Both the position numbers and the translations under genes were made by a program. From assembly GCA_036250225.1 (NCBI GenBank), contig JAPZLL010000005.1, positions 248,001 through 312,000 of the forward strand: a DNA stretch of 64,000 bases, written 5' to 3'. Numbering within the stretch: the first letter of the stretch is position 1; each line of letters opens with the position of its first letter. Below the pieces are notes generated by a model, which saw nothing but the letters and a program-made list of their open reading frames with translations, did not search any database and had not been told where the DNA came from. Below, piece after piece: positions 12,314 to 23,375 of the stretch. The stretch comes from Cercophora sp. LCS_1. Taxonomy: Eukaryota > Ascomycota > Sordariomycetes > Sordariales > Lasiosphaeriaceae.

Positions 12314-12653
12314 TGCAAGGTGCGAAGTTGCGAGCTCGAGGTGAGGCGGCCAGGCGCGGGATGAACCGAAGACGGGATGCGGTTGGAGCTGGGTCACTGG
12401 CCCGGTAGACGCTCCCCGCTGTGGCGCACAACATGCAGCCGCTAAAATGTGGGGGTGGTTACCCCTGGATTGAGAGGATGCACAGGGGTTAGAGAACGAG
12501 CTGAAGTGTTCTGGGCTGTCGTGGATTGACTGACGGAAAATGTATGTTATACAAAGAGTTGCCCCGCCCTATGGATGGACTTACAAAACCTGGGTTACAC
12601 CAACGCCAGCTGATCGCGCTACAATCCTGCTAGCCTTCGTGTATTGGATATGT
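12314..12653. other. Intergenic region between two minus-strand genes
   Basis: A 340-bp stretch holding the TCA17 upstream region and the 3' end of the malonyl transferase gene. No further gene or repeat was recognised. Confidence 0.5.
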
Positions 12654-13980
12654 TCAAGCAGCCGCCTCTTCAATCCCTTCATCCTCAACTAGAGACTCGG
12701 TCTCCTCTAAACCTCTGAGTACCTCTTCGATTTCGCCAGGCTCGGTGATCGCCCAAACACCACCACCCTTGACTGTGTCTTTGCCCCTCATCCCGACTTC
12801 TTTTCCAACCAGGTTGCGCCCGACCTTTCCAGGCCCAATACCAACCCATCTTCTAACCCTCTCTTCTTGGTCAAGGTATTTTATGCTGTCCCACCAGCGC
12901 ACTGTTTCCAGACATCCTCTTGCCACGAGATCCTGTAAATTGGCCTGGCTCTCGAATGGCCGGGCGCTGACGTTGCTTACGCAGGGGACGACCCCTGGAA
13001 ATGTAATGATATCCTCTTGCTCCCTTCCCTCCACGCGGCTCTTCCCCGCTAATATCTGCTGCATCACCCGCACAGCGGGCTTCATAATCGGACTATGGAA
13101 CGGGCTGTCGCTCTTCAACCGCACCGCTCTCGGATCATGTCCCAAGAACTGCCGCACGTGCGCAACGAGGGTTTTTATCCTCTCAATGTTCCCGCTCAGC
13201 ACAATCTGGTTCTTGCTGTTGATGTTGGCAATGAGCACCTGCTCGATGGGCGATCGGTCCTCCACGCTGTCCGACTTGGAACCGGCGCTGCTATAACCGA
13301 CAAATTCGTGGATGGCGCTGATGAGGCCCTGAAGATACTCGGGTTCCGTCACTATGGCCACCATCCCGTACTCGCCTCCGTATTCCTCCTCAGCGCGCTT
13401 TGTGGCCGCTGACATGGCTTCGGCGCGTTTCTGCACCATATATAGACTGTCCTCGAATGTGACATATCCACCCGCAACGATTGCGGCGAATTCGCCAAGT
13501 GAATGGCCCAGTGTAAAGTCAAAACGTTCCGAGACTTTGAAACCAAATTCCTTCTCGAGTATTCGCAAAATCAGAATCGACGTCGCCATGATGGCCGGTT
13601 GGGCATGAATCGTCAGGTTCAGCTCCTTGTTGGGACCCCCGTGTATGACATCCGAAAGTTTGTATCCCAAAATATCGTCGATTTCCTGTACGATAGCTGA
13701 GGCCGTAGTTGGGAAGGCCTCGAGCCATGGGGTGAGCATGCCAACCTTTTGGACGCCCTGGCCTGTCGTGATACCATGAGCCGCTGGGTCAGAAGAGTCC
13801 CATTGGGACAAGAGTAAACAAACCTGGAAAGAAGATGGCCGTCTTGGGCCTGGTACTCTGCGCTATCGACACATTGCGAGACCGTGCTGCGAGGAACGGC
13901 GCCGGGAAGCTGGCGTGGATGCGAGAGCTTGCGGTCGCATCACAGCCGAGTGCGCGACGAGCCCCGCGCAGCCAAAGCAT
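12654..13980 (-). CDS. MCT1: Mitochondrial malonyl-CoA:ACP transacylase
   Basis: Transfers malonyl from CoA to acyl carrier protein in mitochondrial type II fatty acid synthesis, the route to lipoic acid. Exons 13980-13824 and 13762-12654 give 421 residues. The first 45 residues are rich in Arg/Ala/Ser with no acidic cluster, as in a mitochondrial presequence (LRGARRALG, AARSRNVS). The intron splits the conserved FFPG-QGVQKVGM motif in phase 1 and restores it exactly. The nucleophile elbow is GHSLGEFAA (Ser about 140), and SPFHSPIMKPA carries the catalytic His. There is a long acidic C-terminal tail (EEVLRGLEETESLVEDEG). It diverges from RRP4 across a 545-bp gap. Confidence 0.95.
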
Positions 13981-14525
13981 TTTTTATGTTCTTCCCGCCA
14001 ACGGCCAGCCCAGTGCGCAGCTGGTCGGTCAGGGCGGTCGTCTCATGGGGTGTGCTTAGTTGGTAAGAGTTGGGGTTTCGTGGATTAGACTGTTTGTTTG
14101 TCCCGGGAATAGAAGTCGGGAAGCTCCCGAGGGAATTGGCAATTCTGGCAGGCGGGGTCCAAAGGGCGGCGTTAGAGCGGATTGCAGGGGGCCAAGCTCC
14201 CTGGGGAAAAGAAGGCGCAGCGGACCCCAAAGTTCAGGCCGTTGGCCCCACTCCCGCCGGCCCGGGAAGGCACCACTGATTTTCTGTGTCCGTCCCGATT
14301 TGCAGTAAGGCGTGGAAATCCCGAACCGCATCAAAGAACACCTCCTAGTGAAAAATCAACATCTGAATTTGCAACTTCACAGCCACCCAGAAGGAAGCCG
14401 ATATCCAACGGCAACCAAACTAACTACCAGCCTGTCTCACATAGGCGCCCTAAAAAAGATCACATCAAAAATCCAATTATCACCTTCCGTTTTCACCCTC
14501 ATTTCACTATCACAACACCGCAACC
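13981..14525. other. Divergent upstream region, MCT1 / RRP4
   Basis: Shared 545-bp upstream region of two diverging genes. It is GC-rich near MCT1 and C/A-rich near RRP4, typical of a fungal 5' leader. No other feature was recognised. Confidence 0.5.
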
Positions 14526-15545
14526 ATGCCAGTCACAATCATGGCACCCAAACCGGTGCGCAACCCGGACTACAACCTCGACTCAGATTCCGACTCAGAA
14601 AGCGACTCAGGCGGCGTCGCCCTCAACCAACCACCCACCAAACGAGCCAAGACCGCAGCGTCCATCGTCACTCCTGGTGAAGTCATCACCGACGACCCGC
14701 AGTGGATGCGCGGCCACGGCACCTACGTAAGCTCTTCAACACAAGCAATCATCTCGTCAGTTGCCGGCACAGTTACCCGCACCAACAAGCTCCTCTCGGT
14801 GCGCCCGCTCCGCGCCCGCTACACGCCTGAGGTGGGCGACCTAGTGGTCGGCCGTATTGTCGAAGTCCAAGCCAAGCGGTGGCGTGTAGACGTTGGAGCG
14901 ACTCAACTTGCCGCGCTGCCTCTTAGCGCCATCAACTTGCCCGGTGGTATTCTGCGCAAGCGTACCGAGACGGACGAGCTGCAGATCAGGAGTTTTTTTG
15001 CCGAGGGGGATCTGGTTGTAGCGGAGGTGCAGCAGCTTTACCAGGATGGCGGGGCGGTTCTTCACACACGGTCGCTAAAGTACGGCAAGTTGAGAAACGG
15101 GGTGTTTGTTGCCGTTTCCGGCATGGGAGGCGGCGGAGGCGTGGTTCGGAGTAGACGGCAGGTGTGGACGCTGGAGGCGGCAAACGGAGGAGGCCAAATC
15201 GACGTCTTGTTGGGCGTCAATGGATATGTGTGGATCAGCAAGCATGTTGAGACGCCCGAGAGGGAAAAGGGGGTGGGCATCACGAATATCGAAGAGGTGG
15301 TGAGCGCCACCATGTACTCAAGTCAGAATGACCACATTGGTGTCCAGACGATGAGGGAAATCGCGCGACTGAGGGGTGTTGTTACCGCGCTGGTGGAGAA
15401 TGGATTGAGGGTGGATGAAGAGATGGTTATGAGGGGATATCACGAGGCGGTGGAGATGGCCATGTTAGGCGGTGACAGTCAAGACGATGTCTATCTCGGG
15501 GGCGAGAGGGGCGAGCGACTTGCAGCGGCGCTTATTGGTAAATAA
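14526..15545 (+). CDS. RRP4: Exosome cap subunit RRP4
   Basis: RNA-binding cap subunit (S1 plus KH domains) of the nuclear and cytoplasmic RNA exosome. Intronless, 339 residues. An acidic Ser/Asp-rich N-terminus ([12 protein letters not shown]) and a basic [10 protein letters not shown] patch precede the core. [14 protein letters not shown] is the conserved N-terminal domain start. The S1 domain runs from about [13 protein letters not shown] to [11 protein letters not shown], and the KH-like part includes [13 protein letters not shown] residues (here [10 protein letters not shown]) and the final helices. A second ATG at 14541 (MAPKPVRN) is an equally possible start. It is convergent with the aldehyde dehydrogenase gene. 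Confidence 0.95.
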   Translation: MPVTIMAPKPVRNPDYNLDSDSDSESDSGGVALNQPPTKRAKTAASIVTPGEVITDDPQWMRGHGTYVSSSTQAIISSVAGTVTRTNKLLSVRPLRARYTPEVGDLVVGRIVEVQAKRWRVDVGATQLAALPLSAINLPGGILRKRTETDELQIRSFFAEGDLVVAEVQQLYQDGGAVLHTRSLKYGKLRNGVFVAVSGMGGGGGVVRSRRQVWTLEAANGGGQIDVLLGVNGYVWISKHVETPEREKGVGITNIEEVVSATMYSSQNDHIGVQTMREIARLRGVVTALVENGLRVDEEMVMRGYHEAVEMAMLGGDSQDDVYLGGERGERLAAALIGK

Positions 15546-15882
15546 TAGACGCCCCAAAATGTAGAAAAACTGTCTCAACCGTTTTTCAGACTGCTTGGTT
15601 TGAGCTGGACTGTATTAGACCAGATTACAAACAGGCCCTCAAGAAAGTACGCTCACATGACACCACTCTCACGGCGCAAAAGAATTGACTCCGACCAGTC
15701 GACAATTACCATCGAGATTACTCCCAGCATTCATATTCAAACAAGCTGCGTCTCCATTTCACTGGTACAAGGTATATTGACATCGTACATCCATCCCGTT
15801 TTGCGATTACCGGTCCTCCTCTGTGACACGAATTCTGCATCAGAGCCTACATCTTCAACCAAATGAAACAAAGCGAATACTT
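15546..15882. other. Convergent 3' region, RRP4 / aldehyde dehydrogenase
   Basis: A 337-bp gap between convergent genes, presumably the two 3' untranslated regions. No gene or RNA signal was recognised. Confidence 0.5.
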
Positions 15883-17528
15883 TCAAGCCTTCTTCTTCTC
15901 GAGATAGAGATACCCGCTCGCAACAACCACAAGCCACCTCAAAAACGCACCTTTGACGCCGCTAGCGCCCAGCCCCAGGAGCAATGAAACCCAATACCCA
16001 AAACCCTTGACAACAGCGCCGTTACGGTCAAAATTGGGCTTCTTGCCGGTCAGACGGCGCATGAGATTCAACCTCGACCAGTCGTATGGCATGTATCGGA
16101 CGCGGATGAGGGCGTCGGCCCAGCCGGGCGTCTCGGCAATTGTTCGTGCGTGTGTGAAGCAGTCGAAGCTAGCCTTGCCGCGAGAGGCACCCCAGCCACT
16201 ATCACCAACACCTCCAAACGGCACAGTGTTGACGGAGCCGTGGAAATAGGCGTCGTTGATGGTGGCACCACCAGAGGTCATTTCGTTCAAGACTACGCCG
16301 CTGTTAGCATGAGGCCGAGCGGCTGGTTACGGGGAAACGTACCTCTCTGGTTCTCGGATTTGTTACCAAAGGTAAAGAGGGCCAGAGGCGTGCGGTGGAC
16401 AGAGTTGGCGACGTTGAGAGCTTGGTCGAGGGAGTGAACGGGGTAGATGGCAAAGATGGGGCCGAAGGACTCCTCCTTCATCATGGCGTCGTCAGTCGAG
16501 TTGACTAACACAGCAGTCGGTTCGATGAAAAGCTCTGACTCGTCCATCTGGCCACCCATGACGATCTTGCCCTTGGTCTCATCCAGCATCTTCTTGATGC
16601 GCTGGAAGTGGCGCGGGTTGACGATGCGCGCAAGATCGGGGCTTGCCTTGGCACCGTTAGGGAACATCTCGTTGTACGACTCCTTGAGGTACTCAATGAA
16701 GGCAGGCACTGAGTCCCGGTCGATCAAGATGTAGTTTTGCGACATGCACACCTGGCCCGAGTTCATGGTCTTGCCCCACATGAGTCGCCTCGCGGCAATC
16801 TTGAGGTTGGCGTTCTTGGTGATGAAGGCTGGGTTCTTGCCGCCAAGCTCGAGACAGACAGGAGTGAGCGTCTCGGCCGCCTTCCGCGCGATGATGGAGC
16901 CAACCTGGGCGCTACCGGTGAAGAAGATCTTGTCCCATTTCTCGTTCATGAGCGCATTCGTCTCGGGGATGCCGCCATTGACAACAGCAAACGCGTTGGG
17001 ATCCAACCGCTTCTCGATAATCTCTTTCAGCACCATGGCGCAGTTTGGCGCCAGCTCGGAAGGCTTGAGGACGGCGGTGCACCCGGCGCTGATGGCTCCA
17101 ATGAGCGGAACCAGGACCAGCTGGATAGGGTAGTTGTAAGGGCCGATGATGAGGGCAGTTCCAAGGGGTTCCTTTCGAATCCGGAACTTCATCAAGGAGA
17201 AGGATGCTGGCACCGTGGGCGCGCCGAGCTTCTCGTCTTTGGCCCATGTCTCGAGGTGCTTGATGGCGAATAAGCAGTCATTCTTGACCCAGTCGACCTC
17301 GCTCAGAATCGACTCGTATTCGGACTTGTGAAGGTCCTTCTGGAGAGCAGTGATGAGCTGCGTTTTGTAGTCCTCAACGGCCCAGTAGAGCTTGCGCAGC
17401 TGCACAAGGCGCCATTTCAGGTTTTTCGTCTTGTGCGTGCGAAAGGTACCGCGCGTGTTGCTGGCGAGTGCGGGGATAATGTCCAGTTGCGTCGCCTCGA
17501 ACTCGGGGATTTTGAAGTTGGCTGCCAT
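15883..17528 (-). CDS. HFD1: Fatty aldehyde dehydrogenase, tail-anchored
   Basis: Class 3-type NAD(P)-dependent aldehyde dehydrogenase, similar to yeast Hfd1 and human ALDH3A2, oxidising long-chain fatty aldehydes. Exons 17528-16343 and 16292-15883 give 531 residues. The cofactor-site GPYNYPIQL and FFTGSAQVG segments, the general base region LELGGKNP (Glu about 227) and the nucleophile in NSGQVCMSQ (Cys about 261) are all present. The phase-1 intron of 50 nt sits before LNEMTSGGATIND. The C-terminal 40 residues contain two hydrophobic stretches (WVSLLLGLG, WLVVVASGYLYL) followed by EKKKA, consistent with a tail anchor and a dilysine-like ER or lipid-droplet signal; that localisation is inference. 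Confidence 0.94.
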
Positions 17529-18485
17529 CTTGTCTCACACCGGGGCTTCCGGATTTGGATACCTTATCAAATGCCGAGGAAGGTATTCGGAAAGGGGCAG
17601 GCGCTGTGCTGGGAAACGAAGATAATGAGAGATTCTGCAAATGCCTGATCCCCGGGGAGGATTTCGGATACTTATTCGGACTGGTGGGCCTCTCCGTTCG
17701 CTGGGATTTGAAGTCTTGTCTGTGACCCCTCGCCCTCAAGAAGGGAAAGGTGATGGAACGCTGGGAATGAACCGAGGCACGTCGCGCCAAGGTGCGCCAA
17801 GCACGAGCGGACACGCTGAGGGGCACCCCCAACACCACGAATACCTTGCCATTCTTGGCTAGGCCGTCGGGGCTTCATCACATGCGTGGAAGTTCCTAAC
17901 GTCAACCCCCAGACAAGACCTGGGGCATCCCGATCCGACAACCACTGTTCGAGATACCCGTAAGGGGAGTTTTGTCCCCATTCCTATTCCGCGATGGGCA
18001 TTAAGCGTTCAAGATCTCCATTGCATTTGGGCTCAAGGACGAAGCTAAATCCCCGCGGTGCCACAGCGGAGACCGCCCTGACACAGACAGTCTGACGAAC
18101 GACCAGGATGCCGAGGTTTTGGGTCGGATGCAGCCCGATGTCTTATGAACCTTCGCTAAAGTAGGTAGCGCACATACGAAGTTCTGAACCATTGCATTGG
18201 GCATCCCCAATTGGCCGTCGTCAGTCGGAGACAATTCGGTCGGCCCATAGGAGTGCGCTCCAAAATTGCTGACAACGACGAGAGAGTGACAATGGTTTGA
18301 TGTCCGTAGCCAAAGCAAGAAAAGCCAATACAGTTCATGTTACCAGGCCAATACCATCAACAATATGGATGTATATGCACTTCTATACAGGCTTGTGTAC
18401 ACCGGTTTTGATACAATATTTGCCAACTAAATGGCTATTGGGCACGTGGCCAACCACCGTTTCCCAGTTTCACCACTCCCTGTCG
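17529..18485. other. Intergenic region between two minus-strand genes
   Basis: 957 bp upstream of the aldehyde dehydrogenase gene and downstream of mS35. The open frames are short and overlap without a convincing coding frame. No RNA gene or repeat was recognised. Confidence 0.5.
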
Positions 18486-19722
18486 TTACCTCAACTGTCG
18501 AGTTGGCTTGGCAGCGGTCCTGCCCTTGACTGCAACCAGCTCCTCCTGCTTCTGCATGGACGGAATGCTCTTTATGCTCTCCATGCCGTCAACTAGAGCG
18601 CCGCTCGCTCTCCTCGACTTATCCAGTTGGTAAGCCGCCTCCCTGATGGCTTGCAGCTCCGCCTTTCGCTCCTCGGTCAAACGCCACTCCTTGGGGAACC
18701 GTGGCCTAACCTTCTTGTTTACAACATGGCGTGTATCGAGCGGGACATCCTCAAACGTATCCGTTGGGTCCTAGTTAATTAGCGCTACTCAACTTTGAGA
18801 GTGGAAGCCAGGTCCTACCTTCGCCGCCGCGATCATTTTGTCCACCATATCACCCAAAAAGCGCTTGTTTTGGGCCTGGTGTTCAAACCGTTCACAGCTG
18901 ATTTTGATGATCTCCTTTTCCGGGTTGTACCGCGGTCCGGCCAGCTTCATCAGCTTCTGCTGCTGGGCCTCGGTGAGGTCTTTCAAATCCCTGGGAGAAA
19001 ATTCGACAACCACCTTTTTGTCAGCGGGATGGGATTCTCCCATGTACGTTGTGTACCTGAAGCGCAGCATTTCGTCCGCTTTCGGGGGCTCAAACGGCTT
19101 TGCAAGTTCTGCGAACGCGGTTAGCTCCCAACCAAACATTTTGTCCGAGGACAATCTCACTAGCGAGAAGAGGCATTTCCCACACCGTTATACGGGCATA
19201 TTCTCTGTACTCGCGGTGCTCCTCAAGCTTGCCATGTGCCATGCTCATCATGTCGTCCTCCTCAAAGTCATCCTCTCCGATTTCGTCCGTGATCATGTCG
19301 GGGTCCTGCTCGTCTTCGTTCCAGAAAGAGTCTTTGGCAACTCTGGGCGCCTTCCGGCGCTGTGAAAATTCCCATTTGAAATCCGACAACTTTTTGGAAT
19401 TCCTCCCTTGGACGTCGCCCGGAAGAGATTCCCAATCCTTGATCAAGCGAGTGGTCAACCGGATGTCTTCCTCCGAGAAAACGCCCTCTGCCGCAAATTC
19501 TTTGACGTTCTCGGCCATGACATTCCGGGACCTTTCAATTGCAGCAGGAAGCTCCACCACAGCCTCAGCGTCTGTGTCCGCCTCACTCTTGCCAGCCCAT
19601 CGTGTCGAGGTCGTAGACAAGGTTCGTCGTGCGAGGACCGCTTGTCGGGAGGACGCTCTGAGTACTGGAAGTTGTGCACAGGCCCGACAGCCTAGCCGGA
19701 GTGAATTGGCTGCGGCAGCCAT
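18486..19722 (-). CDS. RSM24: Mitochondrial small-subunit ribosomal protein mS35
   Basis: Mitoribosomal small-subunit protein of the mS35 (yeast Rsm24) family. Exons 19722-19161, 19108-18819 and 18770-18486 give 378 residues. The N-terminus is a typical presequence (Ala/Arg/Ser/Thr-rich, ending near RRTLSTTSTRWA). Conserved family segments are DSFWNEDEQDPDMITDEIGEDDF, RYTTYMGESHPADKKVVVEF and KLMKLAGPRYNPEKEIIKIS in the middle, and FEDVPLDTRHVVNKK after the last intron. The introns are 52 and 48 nt and close in phase 1 and phase 0. It shares a 266-bp divergent upstream region with ALG13. Confidence 0.94.
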
Positions 19723-19988
19723 CCTGATTGTCGTCGATGCTGTCGCTCAGCTCCGGGCTGCGTTGTCAAAAATTTTAGAGTTCCCGAGCTGTCGGATGCA
19801 CAAGCCACATTGGCGCTCCACCCCGACCCCAGGCCGGGTGGACAGGGGTCAGGTACTTATTCCGCACAGACCACTTTATGGCCATCTGCTGTGACGGGCA
19901 ACTGCTCTTATCGCCAACGAGCAAAGCCGATAAGCTTCTGCCACCTTCATCACCACCACCACCCAAGGGTTTGGGAAACATCCATGCC
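19723..19988. promoter_or_regulatory. Compact bidirectional upstream region, mS35 / ALG13
   Basis: Only 266 bp separate the two start codons, so both promoters must lie here. It contains an ATTGG (inverted CCAAT) near 19810. Assignment as promoter follows from position alone. Confidence 0.5.
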
Positions 19989-20864
19989 ATGGCATCTCAG
20001 GCTTCTGCCTTGAAGGCCCTGCAGCCGCTTTCGAATCGCCGCTGCTTCGTTACAGTTGGGGCAACAGCGGGCTTCCGTCAACTCCTCGACGAAATCACCG
20101 AGCCAGCGTTTCTCGCCTTCCTTGCCAAGAGTGGCTTTGAGTCTCTAGATGTGCAATGCGGCCCGGACCATGAATGGCTAACCACCAAAATCTCGAATCT
20201 GGGCGCTGATGAAAACCATGGCGTCAAGATCACGGCTTTCAACCTTACGAACGACATGCAGGGCTACATGCTTCGATGCCGCGGAGAAAAGGGCGTGCGT
20301 GCTCCAGGCGTTGTCATCTCGCATGCTGGTGAGTGTTTGAGATCAAATGCCTCGGAGATGTGGCGCTGACTGTCCTCATAGGCACTGGGACTGTCTTAGA
20401 AGCCATGCGCTACCAGGTTCCACTGATTGTAGTTCCCAATCCTACACTCATGGACAACCACCAGGCTGAGCTTGCCCGTGAGTGTGCGCGTCAGAAGTGG
20501 GCTGTGCATGGGGAACTCGGGTAAGCACACATTTTTTACACTCAACACCACCCCGGCGGTCTCCCATCAGCCCTAGACTCTGCGGTGTGTTGCTAACCTT
20601 GACGGTAGCCAATTGGCCCGAGCAGTCGATCTCTCATGGGATCTCGTCGTTGAAGGTAGGCTTGCAGATTTGCCGCCCTACACGCCGCCGCCGTTCCCGG
20701 TGCCGGAGTCAGAGCGCACCAAGCTCTTCGATTGGTTGGTGCTGAGCTGCTATCCAGAGGAGATGGCGCGTCAGCAACATCTGCACGATCTTTGGGAAAC
20801 CGAAGCGGCCGGTAAACGGCTGGAAACGACGCTTGAGGATAAGACCTGCATGAACGTCGACTAA
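19989..20864 (+). CDS. ALG13: UDP-GlcNAc transferase catalytic subunit ALG13
   Basis: Catalytic half of the Alg13/Alg14 enzyme that adds the second GlcNAc to dolichol-PP-GlcNAc on the cytosolic face of the ER. Exons 19989-20328, 20382-20520 and 20609-20864 give 244 residues. The N-terminal [18 protein letters not shown] is the family start. The GT28-type UDP-GlcNAc site is [25 protein letters not shown], split by a phase-1 intron inside HAG-TGT and rebuilt exactly by splicing, and DNHQAELA is conserved downstream. The last exon provides [12 protein letters not shown] and a fungal tail. The start is the ATG at 19989, not the overlapping ATG at 19984, which is out of frame. An ALG14 partner is not in the window. 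Confidence 0.94.
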
Positions 20865-21485
20865 GAGCAGCAATTATATCGATGAGTCGATAAAACCCGG
20901 ACGGGGAGACCGGAAGACCCCTGGTCGGTTCCATAACCCACAAGAGCACAACCGGCACGTAGGGCTGCGACCTCAGGGGTCGAGGTCATACGGCTATGAG
21001 CAGAACTGGCCACGTTTTACAGAAACCCCTAGTAAGATTCAAGGAAGCGAAGCGGTACCCAAAACATCAGTTAACCGGCAAGCAGTTATTGGTCATTGCT
21101 GTGCTTTGGCGCCCGAGAGTAAATCCTTACATGCCAGGGAGTCTCACACTTCCCGTGTCTTCCTTACGGCCCACGAAGCTGAGACACGAAGGCTTTGGCT
21201 CGTTGTGCTCGCCCATTTGATTTCAGTCGTCGACTTGTTCCACGTGTGAGTAAAGCTACACCTGCAGGCTATAGGAGAGTGCGAGGCATGCACACAGCCT
21301 GGCAGCAAGACGGTAGACAGCCACAAGGCAAATATCCAGACAAGGTACAGAATCCTCCATTGCTCCAGGGCCATACAACTGCAATTAACTCCAATCAACT
21401 AATGGAAGGTGCTGATAATTCATGACGTTTACCCCGTCAGTTTTTGCCTATCGTGTAAACACGTTTCATAGCCCTAATGACTCAA
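20865..21485. other. Convergent 3' region, ALG13 / AIP1
   Basis: A 621-bp gap between convergent genes. A CACGTG occurs near 21240 but is far from any start codon. No gene was recognised. Confidence 0.5.
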
Positions 21486-23375
21486 TCACTGCAGGCCTTT
21501 GACTTCCCAGATCTTGATAGCAGCATCACCACCCGTGCTGGCAATCCTTTGGCCGTCCTCAACCCATGCCACTCCGTATACGCCGTCCTTATGCGCATTC
21601 GGCCCCTTGACCCGACTTCCCGGCTTGGTCAGACTCCAGACATGAACGTTTGTATCCAAGGCGCCACTTGCGGCATGTGTTCCTGCCGGATTCCAGGCAA
21701 TGCTCAACACTCTCGCCGTGTGCGCCGACCATCGGTCTGTAACAACGTCCCACGACCCCACGCCGTAAACCACAATCTTCCCAGATGAGTTTCCAGCTGC
21801 GAGGAGCTTTCCATCGGGAGAGAAGGCAAGTGCTGCAACCTTGGCGGTGGAGCTGGTCAGCTTGGCTATGGGTGAAGACGAGAGCTTGCCACCGCTTTCA
21901 AGTTTGTACACGTGCACCGAGTTATCATTCGGCCCACCAACCGCAACAAACGAGCTGTGAGCGGCAATGGCTGCTGGTGTAAAATCCAACCGAAGCTCGT
22001 TGACGAGTTGGTCTCTGGAGTAAACAGCTACGCTCTCGTTCAAAGCGACGATCACGTAGCCGCCTGATGTGGCAACGCCTTTCGGCTGAGAGGGGAGTTT
22101 GACGGACGAGCCAGCAAAGGTGCCTGCTGATTCATCCACCGTGCGGAGCGTGTCGTCCCAGGCGACGCTGTACGTTCGCCCGCCTTCTGAAGAAAATTGT
22201 GTCACCTGGTTGGAATGCGTCTGACCGTCGATTGCAGTTCCCGTCCCTGTAGTAAGGTCCCAGTTGCAGACTCTGCCGTCGAAGCTGCCAGTGATGAGGG
22301 CATTTCCTGCTTTGCCGGAGCCAGACCCCAGAGCGGTAATGGCCTTGTTGTGTCCCTGGACAACTTTGACTGGCTTTGAACTCCCTGGCTTCCAGTAGTT
22401 GAGATTACCGTCCAAGCTCAAGCTGATAATCAGACCGTCGTCCCTGCCGTATGGCCACACCACTCCCACTTGCTGGTCGGCAACACTGACTGCGCCCTCC
22501 TCTCCAACCTGCCATGTGTCCAAGCATTGATCAGTTTCAGCGTCCCACGTGCGAACAGTTTGGTCGGCACTGGCCGTAACAAACTTCTTGGAATCCCTTG
22601 CCCAGCCGACGGCGAAGATGCTACCTTTGTGGACCCCCTCTCCGATTTGTTTCGTCGGCTCTCCGGTTTTGCCATCGTAAAGTTGGATTCTCCTGTCCGC
22701 GCCAACCGTCACAAGCGTACTCCCGTCCGGACTGAACGCCGCGCCCATGACGAACCCCTTGTGCAGGCCAGCTGCCTTGTTCGCAAACTTGAACGGCGCG
22801 CCGTGCAAGAAACACATCGTGCTATCGTCTGAGACAGTCGCGGCGCGCAATGGCCGCTGCTGGCGGATAGCAACGGCATTTACCACCTTGGAGTGGCCAC
22901 TGACCTCGCCGACACTGTTCCCGCTGTCGGCCGTGAAGCAATGCCCGAAGCGCTCACGACCGTCACCAACAGCAATAACGCGCTGGCTATCACCGTCCCA
23001 AGCTATGTCATTGACGCGCCCGGAGATGATAGAGTACTCGCCCTTAGTGTTGACAGCCTCGACGGCATCCCAGACACGTACTTGGCCCGAGACATCGCCA
23101 GAGGCGACCCAGAACCCGGATGGGGAGAAACGGGCGACGGTGGTGGCAGCTGTATGGCCTGTGTACTGTTTGCAAACGGAGGGATTGTCGATGGAGCGGA
23201 GAAAAATAGATTTGCCAGACTAGACACAGTCAAGAGAGTTCGGAGGACCGGGAAGGGTGCATCTCCTTACCGCGTAAGCTATGCGCTCTCCTTTTGGATC
23301 GCACGACAGTTGTGTGGGCTGGCCCCGCGTTGTCGCGGGGGATGCAGCGAGTATCTTCTCAGCGGTGATGGACAT
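21486..23375 (-). CDS. AIP1: Actin-interacting protein 1 (WD40)
   Basis: Cofactor of cofilin that promotes actin-filament disassembly and caps barbed ends. Exons 23375-23271 and 23219-21486 give 612 residues, matching yeast Aip1 (about 615). WD repeats fill the whole protein, as expected for two beta-propellers: examples are YTGHTAATTVARFSPSG, GFVMGAAFSPDGSTLVTVG, HKGSIFAVGWARDSKKFVT, VAALAFSPDGKLLAAGN and RVLSIAWNPAGTHAASGA. The start MSITAEKILAASPATTRGQ is typical of fungal Aip1, and the 51-nt intron after ERIAYA is in phase 0. It diverges from PAB2. Confidence 0.95.

Noticed and set aside
21237..21245. CACGTG near the 3' ends of ALG13 and AIP1
   Set aside because: It lies in a convergent 3' region more than 2 kb from a start codon, so a promoter role is unlikely.
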